DNA of 64,000 nucleotides from Candidatus Tisiphia endosymbiont of Sialis lutaria (GCF_964026535.1 NZ_OZ032153.1:496001-560000), one strand, 5' to 3'. Positions 35,549-45,941 are shown, counted from the stretch's first letter. The notes: generated by a model from the letters alone, not told the origin. A program made the numbers and translations.

Positions 35549-37834
35549 ATGTATACTAAAAGATTAGAAGCATCTGTAACGCATGATATCCTGGTTCAAC
35601 TTGCTAATCTTGGTTGGATTGTCGATGAAAAAGACCCAAGATGTAACGTTTATCAACAAAGAGTGAAACTTACCAAACAAAAAGAATTACTTAACGGTAA
35701 AATACCTGACTTTGTACTATACAAGGAAGGAAGTAACGAACCAATAATAATAATTGAGGCAAAAAAACCAAATGAAAGTATACAATTAGCAATGCACCAA
35801 GCATTGAATTTGTATGCTAAACCACTAAATACGCCGCTTATATTTGCTTATAATGGAAGTTATATTGAAACCCAATATTTGTATAATGGGCGTAATCTTA
35901 AAATTGACGGGGAAGATGTAAGGCAATTTATAAATCACCATACGGCACTCAGATTTGTTAATGAGGGCTCTGAAATACTATCTGCGGTAAATTTCATTCA
36001 GCATTCAAGAGACGAACTTATTAGGATCTTTAAAAGTGCGGCTAATTTACTAAGAGAGGATGGATTGCAAGCAGGGCTTGACAGATTTGGGGCATTTTCT
36101 GATATTTTGTTTTTAAAAATTCTTGATGAAATTTCTGTTCTAAAGATGTTGGGAGGTGAAGAAAATAAGTTAGATGAGTATCTTAGATGGAGTTCCTTTT
36201 CTCAGAAAAAAGGAAACGAGTTGTATCAATATGTGAAAGATGTTGTGTGGATTAAGATTAACAAGAAGTATGGTGATATTTTTAGCGAAGCGTTCCCTAT
36301 TAATTCCCCTGATATTTTTGAAGAAATTATTTGTGAGCTTTCAAAACTTAACCTTACAGCTTCAGATAGTGATGTGAATGGTGATGCTTTTGAATATTTT
36401 TTAAAAAATGCTTACCAAGGCATCAAAATTAAAGATTTAGGCGAATATTTTACACCTAGAAACATTGTAAGAACAATGATAAGTATGGTTAATCCTAAAA
36501 TTGGCGAAACCATTTATGACCCTTTTTGTGGCACAGGAGGATTTTTAATTGAAGCATTTAGATATTTAAAAATCAGAACTTCGTTTAACGACGAGATGCA
36601 AAATATTCTAAGGAAAAAAACAATTTACGGTTCTGAGATTACTGTTAATGCAAGAATTGCAAAAATGAATATGATTTTGTTTGGAGACGGACATAGTAAT
36701 ATCAAGAAACAAGACACCCTTTCTGATTATGTAAATCAAAAATATGATATTGTAATTACAAATCCACCATATTCGCAACAAACAAGGTTTGGGTATTTAT
36801 ATCCCATTCAATCAAATAATGGTGACGCTATTTGTCCTTTGCATTGCTTTGAAGCTTTAAAACTAAGTGGTAGAGGCTGTTTACTTGTAAAAGAAAACTT
36901 TGTTTCAGATGGGGGCAATGTTGGAAAGGTGAGAGAGTATATTTTTAATAACTCATCAAATGTTTCTATTGTTTCATTGCCAAGAAAGCTTTTTGAACCT
37001 TATACACCAACAAAAACAAGTATTATATATTTCGAGAAAAACAGAAAGATCTCAGACACGTTCTTTTTTGCAATTAATGCGGTTGGTCATGAACTTGGTT
37101 CAAGAAAGAAGCCAATTAAGGATAATGATTTACCAGTTGCACTTGATGCTTTCAATAATAAAAAGGCTGTTGCAGAGATTGAATCTGCCATAATACCATC
37201 AACTGAAATAGCCAAGAATAGCTATAGTTTATGGATTTATGATTATTTAGATATTTTTGCTAATTTAAAAGGTGATATTATAAAACTTGGTGATTATATT
37301 GAGGAGATAACAGAAAAAACAGAACCGTCTTTACAGCCAATTACAGATTTTAGAATTTTAGGGGTAAGTAATAGTATTGGTATTTTTGACAATGAAATTT
37401 TAAAAGGTGAGGACATAAACCAAAAATATAAGCATGTTCAAGCTGGAGATTTGGTATATAATCCGCATAGGATTAACGTTGGCTCTTTAGGTTTAGTTTC
37501 TGAGGAGTTAAATGGTGGATATGTAAGTGGTATCTATATCGTATTTAGAGTTTTAAAAAAATTCCAAGATACTCTACCATCCGAATATTTATTACATGTT
37601 TTAAAATCAAAATATTATTTAGCCATTATTGGCAAATATGATACAAAGTATGGAGCTGTTAGGGCAAACTTAACTTATGAGCAGCTTTGTAATATACACA
37701 TACCATTACTTAAAAAAAATGAAATGAAAGAATTTTTAGAAAAAATAAGTAAACTAAATAATATCACGGAAGAATTTCAGAAAATTAAAAATAATCTTAA
37801 TGAATCTATACATGAAATTTTACCTAATTTATGA
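35549..37834 (+). CDS. Single-chain restriction-modification protein: HsdR_N nuclease, N6 methylase, specificity domain
   Basis: From the likely ATG (MYTKRLEAS), the 761-residue protein has three parts. Residues 1-125 are an HsdR N-terminal-like nuclease with P53-D54, E70 and K72 (IPDFVLY, IIIIEAKKP), the PD-(D/E)XK set. Residues about 145-550 are an HsdM-type adenine methylase with LGEYFTPRNIV, DPFCGTGGF (324-332) and NPPY (405-408). Residues about 590-760 resemble half of a type I S subunit (KLGDYIEEIT, then AGDLVYNPHRINVGS). No helicase motor is present. This matches a type IIG-like layout built from type I parts. No partner gene lies nearby. The longer open frame (from 35420) starts in an RPE-A arm. 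Confidence 0.88.
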   Translation: MYTKRLEASVTHDILVQLANLGWIVDEKDPRCNVYQQRVKLTKQKELLNGKIPDFVLYKEGSNEPIIIIEAKKPNESIQLAMHQALNLYAKPLNTPLIFAYNGSYIETQYLYNGRNLKIDGEDVRQFINHHTALRFVNEGSEILSAVNFIQHSRDELIRIFKSAANLLREDGLQAGLDRFGAFSDILFLKILDEISVLKMLGGEENKLDEYLRWSSFSQKKGNELYQYVKDVVWIKINKKYGDIFSEAFPINSPDIFEEIICELSKLNLTASDSDVNGDAFEYFLKNAYQGIKIKDLGEYFTPRNIVRTMISMVNPKIGETIYDPFCGTGGFLIEAFRYLKIRTSFNDEMQNILRKKTIYGSEITVNARIAKMNMILFGDGHSNIKKQDTLSDYVNQKYDIVITNPPYSQQTRFGYLYPIQSNNGDAICPLHCFEALKLSGRGCLLVKENFVSDGGNVGKVREYIFNNSSNVSIVSLPRKLFEPYTPTKTSIIYFEKNRKISDTFFFAINAVGHELGSRKKPIKDNDLPVALDAFNNKKAVAEIESAIIPSTEIAKNSYSLWIYDYLDIFANLKGDIIKLGDYIEEITEKTEPSLQPITDFRILGVSNSIGIFDNEILKGEDINQKYKHVQAGDLVYNPHRINVGSLGLVSEELNGGYVSGIYIVFRVLKKFQDTLPSEYLLHVLKSKYYLAIIGKYDTKYGAVRANLTYEQLCNIHIPLLKKNEMKEFLEKISKLNNITEEFQKIKNNLNESIHEILPNL

Positions 37835-38092
37835 ATTAAGTATAATTGTCCTTGAGGATTGGTTGGAAAAATGTAAGTTGACTATTATTTTAAACTTAAT
37901 AATAATATTAAACTAAAGAAAGTGGATATAAATAGTCTTTATATTATAATTAACAGTACAAATAATAAATTTGGATCTTGGTGGCTTAAAATTACGACTT
38001 TTAAACTATCCTGATAAAAACCCCTAAATTTATTCTTCACAATTATTTACCTTCATCTATACTCTCATTTGTAGATATTCTAAGAGTAAATT

Positions 38093-39358
38093 ATGTTACA
38101 AACTAGCAATAAAATTTTTTCTAATCTTAGTGGACAGAAAAAATATGATATAATAAGTAGCCAGCAACGTGGAGATTGGGATAATACAAAAGATTTTATT
38201 ATTAGAGGTAGAGAATGGATAATTGATGAAATAAAAAAATCAGGTTTGCGAGGACGGAGCGGTGCTGGATTTCCAACTGGTCTCAAATGGTCGTTTATGC
38301 CTAAAGAACACCCGAAACCTAGCTATTTAGTAGTTAATGCTGATGAATCAGAGCCTGGTACATGCAAGGATCGTGATATTTTAAGACATGAGCCGCACAA
38401 ATTGCTTGAAGGCTGTTTGCTTGCCAGTTTTGCTATTAACGCACATACTTGCTATATATATATTCGTGGTGAATTTTATAACGAAGCATCCAATGTGCAA
38501 CGGGCTATAGATGAAGCTTATGATGCTGGTTTTATAGGTGATAATGCTTGTGGTACTGGGTATAAACTTGATATTTATTTGCATAGAGGGGCTGGGGCAT
38601 ATATTTGCGGCGAGGAAACAGCTCTACTCGAGAGTTTAGAGGGTAACAAGGGATTTCCTAGACTGAAACCACCATTTCCAGCTAATTTCGGCTTATATGG
38701 TTGTCCAACAACTATTAATAATGTTGAGTCAATTGCCGTTGTACCTACTATACTTAGACGTGGGGGGGATTGGTTTGCTTCAATCGGAAAGCCTAACAGT
38801 ACCGGCACAAAAATTTTCTGTATTTCTGGTCACGTAAATAGACCATGTAATGTTGAAGAAGCTATGGGCATACCTTTAAAGGAATTGATAGAAAAATATG
38901 CTGGAGGTGTACGTGGTGGTTGGGATAATCTGAAAGCTATTATTCCAGGTGGTTCGTCAGTACCATTGTTACCAAAGTCACTATGTGAAGATTTGGCAAT
39001 GGATTTTGATAGTTTGAAATTAGCTGGCTCGGCTCTTGGGACTGGTGGAATTATTGTTATGGATAATTCTACGGATATTATTTATGCTATTGCCAGGCTT
39101 AGTAAATTCTACATGCATGAATCTTGTGGTCAGTGTAGCCCATGCAGAGAAGGCACAGGGTGGATGTGGCGAATTATGATGAGATTAGTACGAGGTCAGG
39201 CAAAAATAGAAGAAATAGATCAATTGTTAGACGTGACTAAAATGATCGAGGGGCGTACTATTTGCGGTCTTGGAGATGCCTCTGCTTGGCCTATTCAAGG
39301 TTTAATCCGTCATTTTCGTCACGAGATTGAAGAGAGGATATATTCAAAAAAAATGTGA
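38093..39358 (+). CDS. nuoF: NADH-quinone oxidoreductase subunit F
   Basis: This is the FMN- and NADH-binding subunit of complex I. The glycine-rich loop is [16 protein letters not shown], with [16 protein letters not shown], the FMN region [19 protein letters not shown], and the N3 [4Fe-4S] ligands [13 protein letters not shown] plus a fourth Cys in [13 protein letters not shown]. Length 421 is standard. It stands alone here, apart from the other nuo genes. The 258-base upstream gap is AT-rich and unremarkable. Confidence 0.97.
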   Translation: MLQTSNKIFSNLSGQKKYDIISSQQRGDWDNTKDFIIRGREWIIDEIKKSGLRGRSGAGFPTGLKWSFMPKEHPKPSYLVVNADESEPGTCKDRDILRHEPHKLLEGCLLASFAINAHTCYIYIRGEFYNEASNVQRAIDEAYDAGFIGDNACGTGYKLDIYLHRGAGAYICGEETALLESLEGNKGFPRLKPPFPANFGLYGCPTTINNVESIAVVPTILRRGGDWFASIGKPNSTGTKIFCISGHVNRPCNVEEAMGIPLKELIEKYAGGVRGGWDNLKAIIPGGSSVPLLPKSLCEDLAMDFDSLKLAGSALGTGGIIVMDNSTDIIYAIARLSKFYMHESCGQCSPCREGTGWMWRIMMRLVRGQAKIEEIDQLLDVTKMIEGRTICGLGDASAWPIQGLIRHFRHEIEERIYSKKM

Positions 39359-39373
39359 AAACTTTTAGATATA

Positions 39374-39440
39374 GTTGATTCATGACTGCATCTGCTTTCT
39401 TTTTTATCAAATATTATTCTTTTTTACATTTTTGGATATA
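39374..39440. repeat. Degenerate IS110 terminal end at the 3' end of the deaminase gene
   Basis: CATGACTGCATCTGCTTTCT and the following AT-rich stretch to about 39440 align base by base with the outer end of the IS110 copies (CATGACTGCATTTGCTTTTT in copy 3 at about 42054), with many substitutions. The last ~11 codons of the neighbouring minus-strand gene lie in it. Confidence 0.55.
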
Positions 39441-40921
39441 TCGATAAACGCTTTACTATGAAAAGCTATATTTTCTTCAAAAAGAATAAACTTTTTATCA
39501 AGCAAATTAAGTTGTTTTTTCTTTTCCTCTTCCGTTAAGAAAGAATATTTAATACTATTATAGACGACTTGTTTTAATTGATCATAAGATGGCTTATAAC
39601 GACTAATAAATAATAAATATTCTTGAGTTAAATTATTGCGTAATACTCCTGCATCATCAGTGCAGATTGCGATTGGCACCCCATAACGCATATATAGCTT
39701 GATAGGATGATTATCACCTACGACTTCTAAAATAAATTCATTACTACTTAAATTAATTTCAACAGGTATATTCTTTTCCAATAGTGTATTTATTAGTTGG
39801 TAAGGATTAGATTCATGCATAATATCTACTCCGTGACCAATGCGATTTGCCCCGGCTATAAATATGGCATCCCGAATATGATGACGTAGCCCTTCTGGAG
39901 GAACTAGCCCTAATGCTAATTCACCAGCATGCAAAGATAATTTAACATTAGGAAATTTTTGTTTAAGAAAACGAAACATTTTCATATGTAATATATAATC
40001 TTTGATCGCAACAACTGAGTTTTCTGTACCGACTATATTCACCCCAACTATTTTAGGATTATTTTGTGCTAAAGAAAAGGCTGAATACAAACCAGAAAAT
40101 ACCATAGATGGCTTACTTTCACGGAATACATATGGTTGAAACCGCAGAGTAAAGTGATCATTGTCAATATCTTTCGAGGCATCTGTTACTATTGTTGAAT
40201 AGTGAGTAATAGCTTGGTGTATAACTTTATCCTGCTCTAATAATAACATAGCTTTTGCTAAAACCTGATTAATAGCAAGATCATCTGTATTACTTGTTAA
40301 CTTATTAATCTCATCTAAAGCAACGTTTGTACTAATAGGGGCAAAAGGAAATATAGTTTCTACATATTGTACATTTTCTGCTTCTGCCCTATTCTTCAAA
40401 TCTATCAAACCATCTTTAATAATATAGTCTTCTAACCAACCAAAATAGTTAAAACAATCAAAAAATCTGGCATCTGGTGATAATTGTTTGTGATAATGAT
40501 TGTTAAAATTTTCTATTGACCAAAGTGACACGAGCTGATTATATTTGTGTATATCAGCACGTATCTCATCTACAGTCATACATTTTTTCGTAGGTTTTTT
40601 AAGAATTTCATAACTGTTAGGATCAATACAAAATCCTTCCTTCTTAACATAATCTAATAAAGTTTCAGCATAAATAGCACCGATAAAATGATGATGAATA
40701 TCACCACCCTTGGGCAATATATTTACCAACATACCAAGCTCTGCTATAGGAAGAGCATTAGAGGTGATTAAACTATTGTAATAATCACGTGTAATGAGAT
40801 AATGATTATTTTCATTTGTTTTTACAGTGTCTGCGTGAGTTTGCATATTAAATATACTACAAATTAATAATAGTGGAGTAATGAGTCTTAGTGAAATTAT
40901 GGATTTTATGAAATTTAACAT
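39407..40921 (-). CDS. Secreted adenosine deaminase-like protein
   Basis: The 504-residue product has an N-terminal hydrophobic segment ending about residue 30 (LLLICSIFNMQTHA), consistent with export. The deaminase metal site and catalytic residues are present: GGDIHHHFIGA, VKLSLHAGELA (His and catalytic Glu), NRIGHGVDI and CTDDAGVL (paired Asp). This is the ADA/ADGF fold at the length of secreted adenosine deaminases rather than the ~340 residues of cytosolic ones. It may convert adenosine to inosine in the periplasm or host. The C-terminus appears to have been altered by an IS110 end. Confidence 0.88.
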   Translation of the reverse strand: MLNFIKSIISLRLITPLLLICSIFNMQTHADTVKTNENNHYLITRDYYNSLITSNALPIAELGMLVNILPKGGDIHHHFIGAIYAETLLDYVKKEGFCIDPNSYEILKKPTKKCMTVDEIRADIHKYNQLVSLWSIENFNNHYHKQLSPDARFFDCFNYFGWLEDYIIKDGLIDLKNRAEAENVQYVETIFPFAPISTNVALDEINKLTSNTDDLAINQVLAKAMLLLEQDKVIHQAITHYSTIVTDASKDIDNDHFTLRFQPYVFRESKPSMVFSGLYSAFSLAQNNPKIVGVNIVGTENSVVAIKDYILHMKMFRFLKQKFPNVKLSLHAGELALGLVPPEGLRHHIRDAIFIAGANRIGHGVDIMHESNPYQLINTLLEKNIPVEINLSSNEFILEVVGDNHPIKLYMRYGVPIAICTDDAGVLRNNLTQEYLLFISRYKPSYDQLKQVVYNSIKYSFLTEEEKKKQLNLLDKKFILFEENIAFHSKAFIDISKNVKKNNI

Positions 40922-40972
40922 TATTTATCATATATTGTTTCTCCTACATGCATGCATCGAATAACCAAAAAC

Positions 40973-41079
40973 TATAGTCAATTGATGAGAAGTTGGTGAC
41001 GTCGTCGCTCAATGCTCGCCTATTACTTATAGGCGTCGCTCCATCGTTCCTGCTACCCAATTCCCCTGAATTGACTATA
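40973..41079. repeat. RPE-A element, intergenic
   Basis: A 107-bp copy, TATAGTCAATTGATGAG to CCCTGAATTGACTATA, 50 bases upstream of the deaminase start. The remaining 41080-41390 region is AT-rich, with no gene I can support. Confidence 0.9.
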
Positions 41080-41390
41080 TATTCGAATTTTCTTTAATTA
41101 ATGCAGAAATAGGCGGGGTTATAACATGTTTCTTTTTAAAACACACGCTTTATAACATAATTAGTTTTCAATGCAAACTATATTTTAATGAATTTGCTTA
41201 AAAGTGTAATAATTTCACATCCTACGTCTTTCAAGGATTGTTTTTTTTGAAAATATCATGAATTAATGTGCTTTGGGACATTCGTGTGCAAACAATGTTC
41301 ATTACGCTGTACTCGCTTATAAAAACAAAGTACAGATAAGCTTTTTGTTACGAATAAATATGTCAATTGATAAGAAGCTGATTATATTAC

Positions 41391-41520
41391 TCACCTTACG
41401 CATGGCATTTAAAAGTCATATAGAAAATAGCTTGGCGTCATTGCGAGAGGCTACTTTAGTAGCGACGAAGCAATCTAATAAATGTGGATTGCCACGACCA
41501 CGTAGTGGTCTCGCAATGAC
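41391..41520. repeat. CATTGCGAG-family repeat cutting IS110 copy 3
   Basis: It runs from CACCTTACGCATGGC through CGTCATTGCGAGAGGC to GTGGTCTCGCAATGAC. The truncated IS110 relic begins about 15 bases later, so the break in the transposon lies at or next to this repeat. Confidence 0.85.
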
Positions 41521-41537
41521 ATAATTTATTAATCCAT

Positions 41538-41756
41538 GGAGCTCGTTCTGTTTTTACAGCTAGGGTATTAAGAACTAAGAAATTAGATAAAATAGAAGAA
41601 GGTAACAAAAGTAGGTTTACAGATTGGATGTTCAAGCTGCAAGAGAGACGAGGTTATAATACTAGTGTAGTAGCAGTGGCAAATAAATTAGCAAGAGTAG
41701 TATTCGCAGTATTGCGAAATGATCAATCATACAGTGAAATAAAAGTATGTTATTAA
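41538..41756 (+). pseudogene. IS110 transposase C-terminal relic
   Basis: An open frame of 72 residues identical in sequence to the C-terminal part of the relic at 31852-32139, ending SYSEIKVCY. It has no start codon and no catalytic domain. Confidence 0.85.
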
Positions 41757-42121
41757 AAGTTTAATATTAATTATTAATTTATGATGGCTAAATGATTTTT
41801 TTAATTAAATTAAGGTTTAAATTAAAAAAAAAATCATAGCTGGAATAAAATAATAAAGTAAGGAAGTAATGAATTCTTACCAAGGAATATGCGAGAGATG
41901 ATAATATTGATGGTAAATAAGACAAACCTTAGCTTACGAAAAAACTGTTTAACTCACAGGCTCAAAAGAAGCCGTTAAGGTGATTATGTTAAAGTTCGTA
42001 AGTTAGCGAATTCCATCAGGGCTGAAGCACTTTGTTGTGCTTCAAGTCGAATACATGACTGCATTTGCTTTTTTTCTGTCAAGTATTATTTTTTTTCTTG
42101 CATTATTGGGTAGATCCATAC
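41538..42121 (+). mobile_element. Left-truncated IS110-type element, copy 3
   Basis: The unit starts abruptly inside the transposase relic (codons for GARSVFTARVLRTKK) and ends in the terminal repeat GGGTAGATCCATAC at 42108-42121. Its transposase frame stops at 41756. The 365 bases from there to the end are the same length as in copy 2 and nearly identical to it, so copies 2 and 3 descend from the same internally deleted form. Confidence 0.88.
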
Positions 42122-42145
42122 ATGAGTTAATTTACAACTATAGTA

Positions 42146-43141
42146 CTAAGACTTAGGCAAATTAGCAAGATATTCTCCCTTCCAAAGCTCCTGATAAATA
42201 ATAGGATCAATGTTCCCACCTGATATAAGTACTAAAACTTTCTTAGGTTTTGACTGTTTCTTTAACCAATTTACTACTCCAACCATATTTAAAGCACATG
42301 ATGGTTCACAGGCAATTCGTAGCAAATGAACCAACCAAGCGGTCCAATAATATATAGAATGTTCATCAGCAAGAAAGAAATCATCAAGTTTATTTAGATA
42401 ATTAAATGTACGTGGTGAAACTGCTAAAGTACGTAAACCATCTGCTACAGTACTTGGTGAATCAGTAAACCTATATATCGAACCTTGCTTAATCGATAAG
42501 AAAGCATCGTTGGCATTAAGCGGCTCTGAACCTATCAGCAAGCTGGATGGAGATAGTAATTCTTTCGCTAAATATGATCCAGAAAGCAACCCCCCACCTC
42601 CACAAGAAGCAAAAATGGCATCTGGGCTAAATCCTAATTGTTGCAATGCTTCATAACACATCGTACCAGCCCCAGCTATACTAGAATCACTATCGGAAGG
42701 ATGCAAATAGTAAAAACCATTTTCTATGTCACTCTTTGCTTTATCTTCTGCCATTTGTCTAGTTTTAGTTAGTATAACCTCTGCTCCATAATATTTTGCT
42801 GTTTGTTGTTTAATTGGAGAGGTATTTTCTGGTAAATAAATTCTTGCATTAAGGTTAAGGGTTTTTGCTACCCAAGCAAGACCAATTCCATGATTACCTG
42901 TACTATATGCAACAACTTTATTTGGTAAACAATTTTGTTCTTGTAACTCTAATAAGTGGTTTAATACCCCTCTAACCTTGAATGCTCCGGTTTTTTGTAA
43001 CGAGTCTATTTTAAAGAAAATTTCATGACCGAGCATTTTATCTAAAATTTCAGATTGAACTATTGGGGTCAAATGAAGATATTGTTTTACCCTATTGCTT
43101 GCTATTGATATGATATTGGAAGATTGAGGTGATGAAGGCAT
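42146..43141 (-). CDS. Threonine dehydratase / serine racemase-type PLP enzyme
   Basis: A fold type II PLP enzyme of 331 residues. The Schiff-base lysine is in SLQKTGAFKVRGVLN, the AYSTGNHGIGLAWVAK segment contacts substrate, and the phosphate is held by ASCGGGGLLSGSY. It lacks the C-terminal ACT-like regulatory domain of biosynthetic IlvA, so it resembles catabolic threonine/serine dehydratases or racemases. The precise substrate is uncertain. It is divergent from lon. Confidence 0.88.
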   Translation of the reverse strand: MPSSPQSSNIISIASNRVKQYLHLTPIVQSEILDKMLGHEIFFKIDSLQKTGAFKVRGVLNHLLELQEQNCLPNKVVAYSTGNHGIGLAWVAKTLNLNARIYLPENTSPIKQQTAKYYGAEVILTKTRQMAEDKAKSDIENGFYYLHPSDSDSSIAGAGTMCYEALQQLGFSPDAIFASCGGGGLLSGSYLAKELLSPSSLLIGSEPLNANDAFLSIKQGSIYRFTDSPSTVADGLRTLAVSPRTFNYLNKLDDFFLADEHSIYYWTAWLVHLLRIACEPSCALNMVGVVNWLKKQSKPKKVLVLISGGNIDPIIYQELWKGEYLANLPKS

Positions 43142-43233
43142 ATATAAAACTAAATGTAGCTTGAAATCATAGTAAGGCGATATTATATAGTTACTATCCT
43201 CTTTAGTATATAAATTTCTTAAGGTTTTTTAAT

Positions 43234-45573
43234 ATGACAAATAAAGAAAAATTGCCCCTAATCGCATTAAAAGACATGGTGATCTTTCCCGGTATGGTTG
43301 CTCCTGTATTTGTCGGTAGGACTAAGTCTCTAAAAGCCTTATTTGACACTAAAATTATAGATAATAATAGATATATATTACTGGTATTACAAAAACAACA
43401 AAATCAAGATACTCCAGATATTCAAGATCTCCATTCTACAGGAGTAATTGCTAAAATTATACAAACAGTAAGGTTACAGAATAATGCCAAAATTCTAGTT
43501 GAAGCAATCGATAAGGTTACCCTACATAACATCACTAATAAAGAGATATTTGAAGCTGAATATAGCATACTACATGATGAAGAGGTAATTGATGTAGAAT
43601 CTTTAAAAATTTCCACAGCAAATGTTATCGAGTTATTTACAAAATATACTAAGACTCATAAAAAAATTAATCCAGAAATAATAGAAACGATAACTGGTGA
43701 AATAGCAAAAAATCCAACAGATTTTAGTTATGTCACTAATGTACTAGCTTCTTATTTGACTGTACCATTAATAATAAAACAAACTTTGTTAGAGGAGACC
43801 AAACCTCAATCACGAATTAAAACTATAATAGATACATTAACATCTAGTATGGCTCAAATAGATGCAGAGCAAGCTTTACAATTGCGAGTAAAAAAACAAA
43901 TTGAGAAAACTCAGCGTGATTATTACTTGCACGAACAAATGAAAGCTATACAAAAAGAACTCGAACATGATAAATCTGATTTCTCTGATATAGAAAAAAA
44001 GATTAAAACCTTAAAACTTTCAAAAGAAGCAAAAGAAAAAGCTGAAGCAGAACTGAAAAAGCTAAAGCTTATGAATCAAATGTCAGGTGAATCATCAGTT
44101 GTTCGTAATTACCTTGATACATTATTAGCCATGCCATGGGGGAAATTTGATAATAATAAAACTGATATAAATAAAACTAGAGAAATTTTGGATCGTGATC
44201 ACTTTGGTCTTGAGAAAGTCAAAGAGCGTGTTATTGAATATTTAGCAGTGTTACAACGTTCTAAAAAAATTAAAGGACCTATATTATGCTTAATCGGTCC
44301 ACCAGGAGTTGGAAAAACCTCATTGGTCAAATCCATTGCTGAAGCGATGGGTAGGAAATATACTAAATTTGCTCTTGGCGGTATTAGAGATGAATCGGAG
44401 ATTAGGGGACATCGAAAAACATATCTTGGTTCTATGCCAGGAAAAATTATAAATTTAATAAAAAAAGTTAAAACTAATAACCCCGTTATGTTATTAGATG
44501 AAATTGATAAAATGGGTTCTGATTTTCGAGGTGATCCGGCTTCTGCATTACTTGAAGTCTTAGACCCTGAACAAAACAGTCATTTCGTTGATCATTATTT
44601 AGAAGTAGAATATGATTTATCAGAGGTAATGTTTATTGCAACAGCTAATTCTTATAATCTGCCCAGAGCTCTAATTGATCGTATGGAGATCATTAACATT
44701 TCTGGTTATGTTGAAGAAGAAAAATTACAAATTGCCAAAAACTACTTAATACCAAAGCAATTGAAAATGCATGAAATGAAGAAAAATGAACTCACTATTG
44801 ATGATGGAGCAATTTTAGAATTAATCAGATACTATACCAAAGAATCAGGAGTAAGATCGCTTGAGAGAGAAATTGGCTCTGTTACAAGAAAAGTATTGCA
44901 AAGAATTTTGAGTAACAAAAAAATAAAAAACATATCAATATCATCTGCTAATCTTGAAGAATATTTAGGAGTTAGGAAATATAATTTTGGTCTAGCTGAA
45001 AAAGAAGATCAAATAGGTAGTACTACGGGACTTGCTTATACAGAAGTTGGCGGAGAATTACTTACCATTGAAGCTTTGTCATTTCATGGCAAAGGAGACA
45101 TTAAAACTACAGGTAAACTTGGGGATGTAATGAAAGAATCTGCTCAAGCAGCCTATAGCTGTTTTCGTTCTAGAGCTAGTAGTTTTGGATTAAAATACGA
45201 AGATTATAAAGATCTTGATATCCATTTGCACGTACCGGCTGGAGCGATTCCAAAAGATGGCCCATCTGCTGGATGTGCAATATTTACCACTATTGTTTCA
45301 CTTATGACCAAAATACCGGTAAACAGAACTGTAGCAATGACTGGAGAAATCACCCTAAGGGGGACAGTATTACCAATTGGGGGACTAAAAGAAAAATTAT
45401 TAGCTGCCAGCCGAGGTGGTATACAAACGGTGATAATACCTCAAGATAACGTTAAAGACTTAGAAGATATTCCACCGAATATAAAAAAGAGTTTAGAAAT
45501 TTTATCAGTATCAACTGTAGATGAAGTGCTAAAATTAGCTTTGGTCAATAATAATTTTACAGTTACTAACTAA
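43234..45573 (+). CDS. lon: ATP-dependent protease Lon
   Basis: This cytosolic AAA+ serine protease has its N-terminal substrate domain, Walker A GPPGVGKTSL, Walker B PVMLLDEIDKMG and the proteolytic dyad S678 in DGPSAGCAI and K721 in GGLKEKLLAA, the same spacing as E. coli Lon. The 779-residue length is typical. Single transcription unit with an RPE-A copy just downstream. Confidence 0.97.
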   Translation: MTNKEKLPLIALKDMVIFPGMVAPVFVGRTKSLKALFDTKIIDNNRYILLVLQKQQNQDTPDIQDLHSTGVIAKIIQTVRLQNNAKILVEAIDKVTLHNITNKEIFEAEYSILHDEEVIDVESLKISTANVIELFTKYTKTHKKINPEIIETITGEIAKNPTDFSYVTNVLASYLTVPLIIKQTLLEETKPQSRIKTIIDTLTSSMAQIDAEQALQLRVKKQIEKTQRDYYLHEQMKAIQKELEHDKSDFSDIEKKIKTLKLSKEAKEKAEAELKKLKLMNQMSGESSVVRNYLDTLLAMPWGKFDNNKTDINKTREILDRDHFGLEKVKERVIEYLAVLQRSKKIKGPILCLIGPPGVGKTSLVKSIAEAMGRKYTKFALGGIRDESEIRGHRKTYLGSMPGKIINLIKKVKTNNPVMLLDEIDKMGSDFRGDPASALLEVLDPEQNSHFVDHYLEVEYDLSEVMFIATANSYNLPRALIDRMEIINISGYVEEEKLQIAKNYLIPKQLKMHEMKKNELTIDDGAILELIRYYTKESGVRSLEREIGSVTRKVLQRILSNKKIKNISISSANLEEYLGVRKYNFGLAEKEDQIGSTTGLAYTEVGGELLTIEALSFHGKGDIKTTGKLGDVMKESAQAAYSCFRSRASSFGLKYEDYKDLDIHLHVPAGAIPKDGPSAGCAIFTTIVSLMTKIPVNRTVAMTGEITLRGTVLPIGGLKEKLLAASRGGIQTVIIPQDNVKDLEDIPPNIKKSLEILSVSTVDEVLKLALVNNNFTVTN

Positions 45574-45588
45574 AAATAGGTATGATTA

Positions 45589-45691
45589 TATAGTCAATTC
45601 AGGAGAATTTGGGGCTATGAACGATGGAGCGACGCCTATAAGTAATAGGCAAGCATTGAGTGACGACGTCACCAACTTCCCATTGACTATA
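45589..45691. repeat. RPE-A element after lon
   Basis: A slightly shortened (103-bp) copy, with a 4-base loss near the right arm (AACTTCCCATTGACTATA). Confidence 0.9.
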
Positions 45692-45701
45692 GAAAACTCT
45701 C

Positions 45702-45914
45702 TCAAGAATCAGCAATAACATCATCCTTCTTATTGTCTAGTTTCGAAATAGGTCTATCCCAATTCTTTAAACCATTTGAGTATACATCATGAAAATTATG
45801 ACAAAGATTTTCAATTGCTTGCTCATAAGCAATAAGTTCTGGTATAGTCCAATTAAACTGGACAAAAATATCATATGCACTATTTATCTCAGTATTAATA
45901 TCAGCAAATTTCAC
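45702..45914 (-). pseudogene. 70-residue fragment, possibly a PD-(D/E)XK transposase-family tail
   Basis: The sequence AYDIFVQFNWTIPELIAYEQ resembles the segment just after the nuclease core of Rpn/PD-(D/E)XK family proteins (F..NW...EL.AYE), which are common in Rickettsia. There is no nuclease domain upstream: an IS256 end follows at 45942. It may instead be a small intact gene. The assignment is tentative. Confidence 0.4.
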
Positions 45915-45941
45915 GTTAGAGAATAATTTGAGTCAATCATT

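Noticed and set aside
41273-41524. 83-residue ORF
   Set aside because: Its second half is a CATTGCGAG-family repeat and its first half shows no constraint or ribosome site.
43234-45573. Phage or mobile origin of the lon region
   Set aside because: Lon is full length with ordinary codon use, and the flanking repeats are the same families found near every core gene here.
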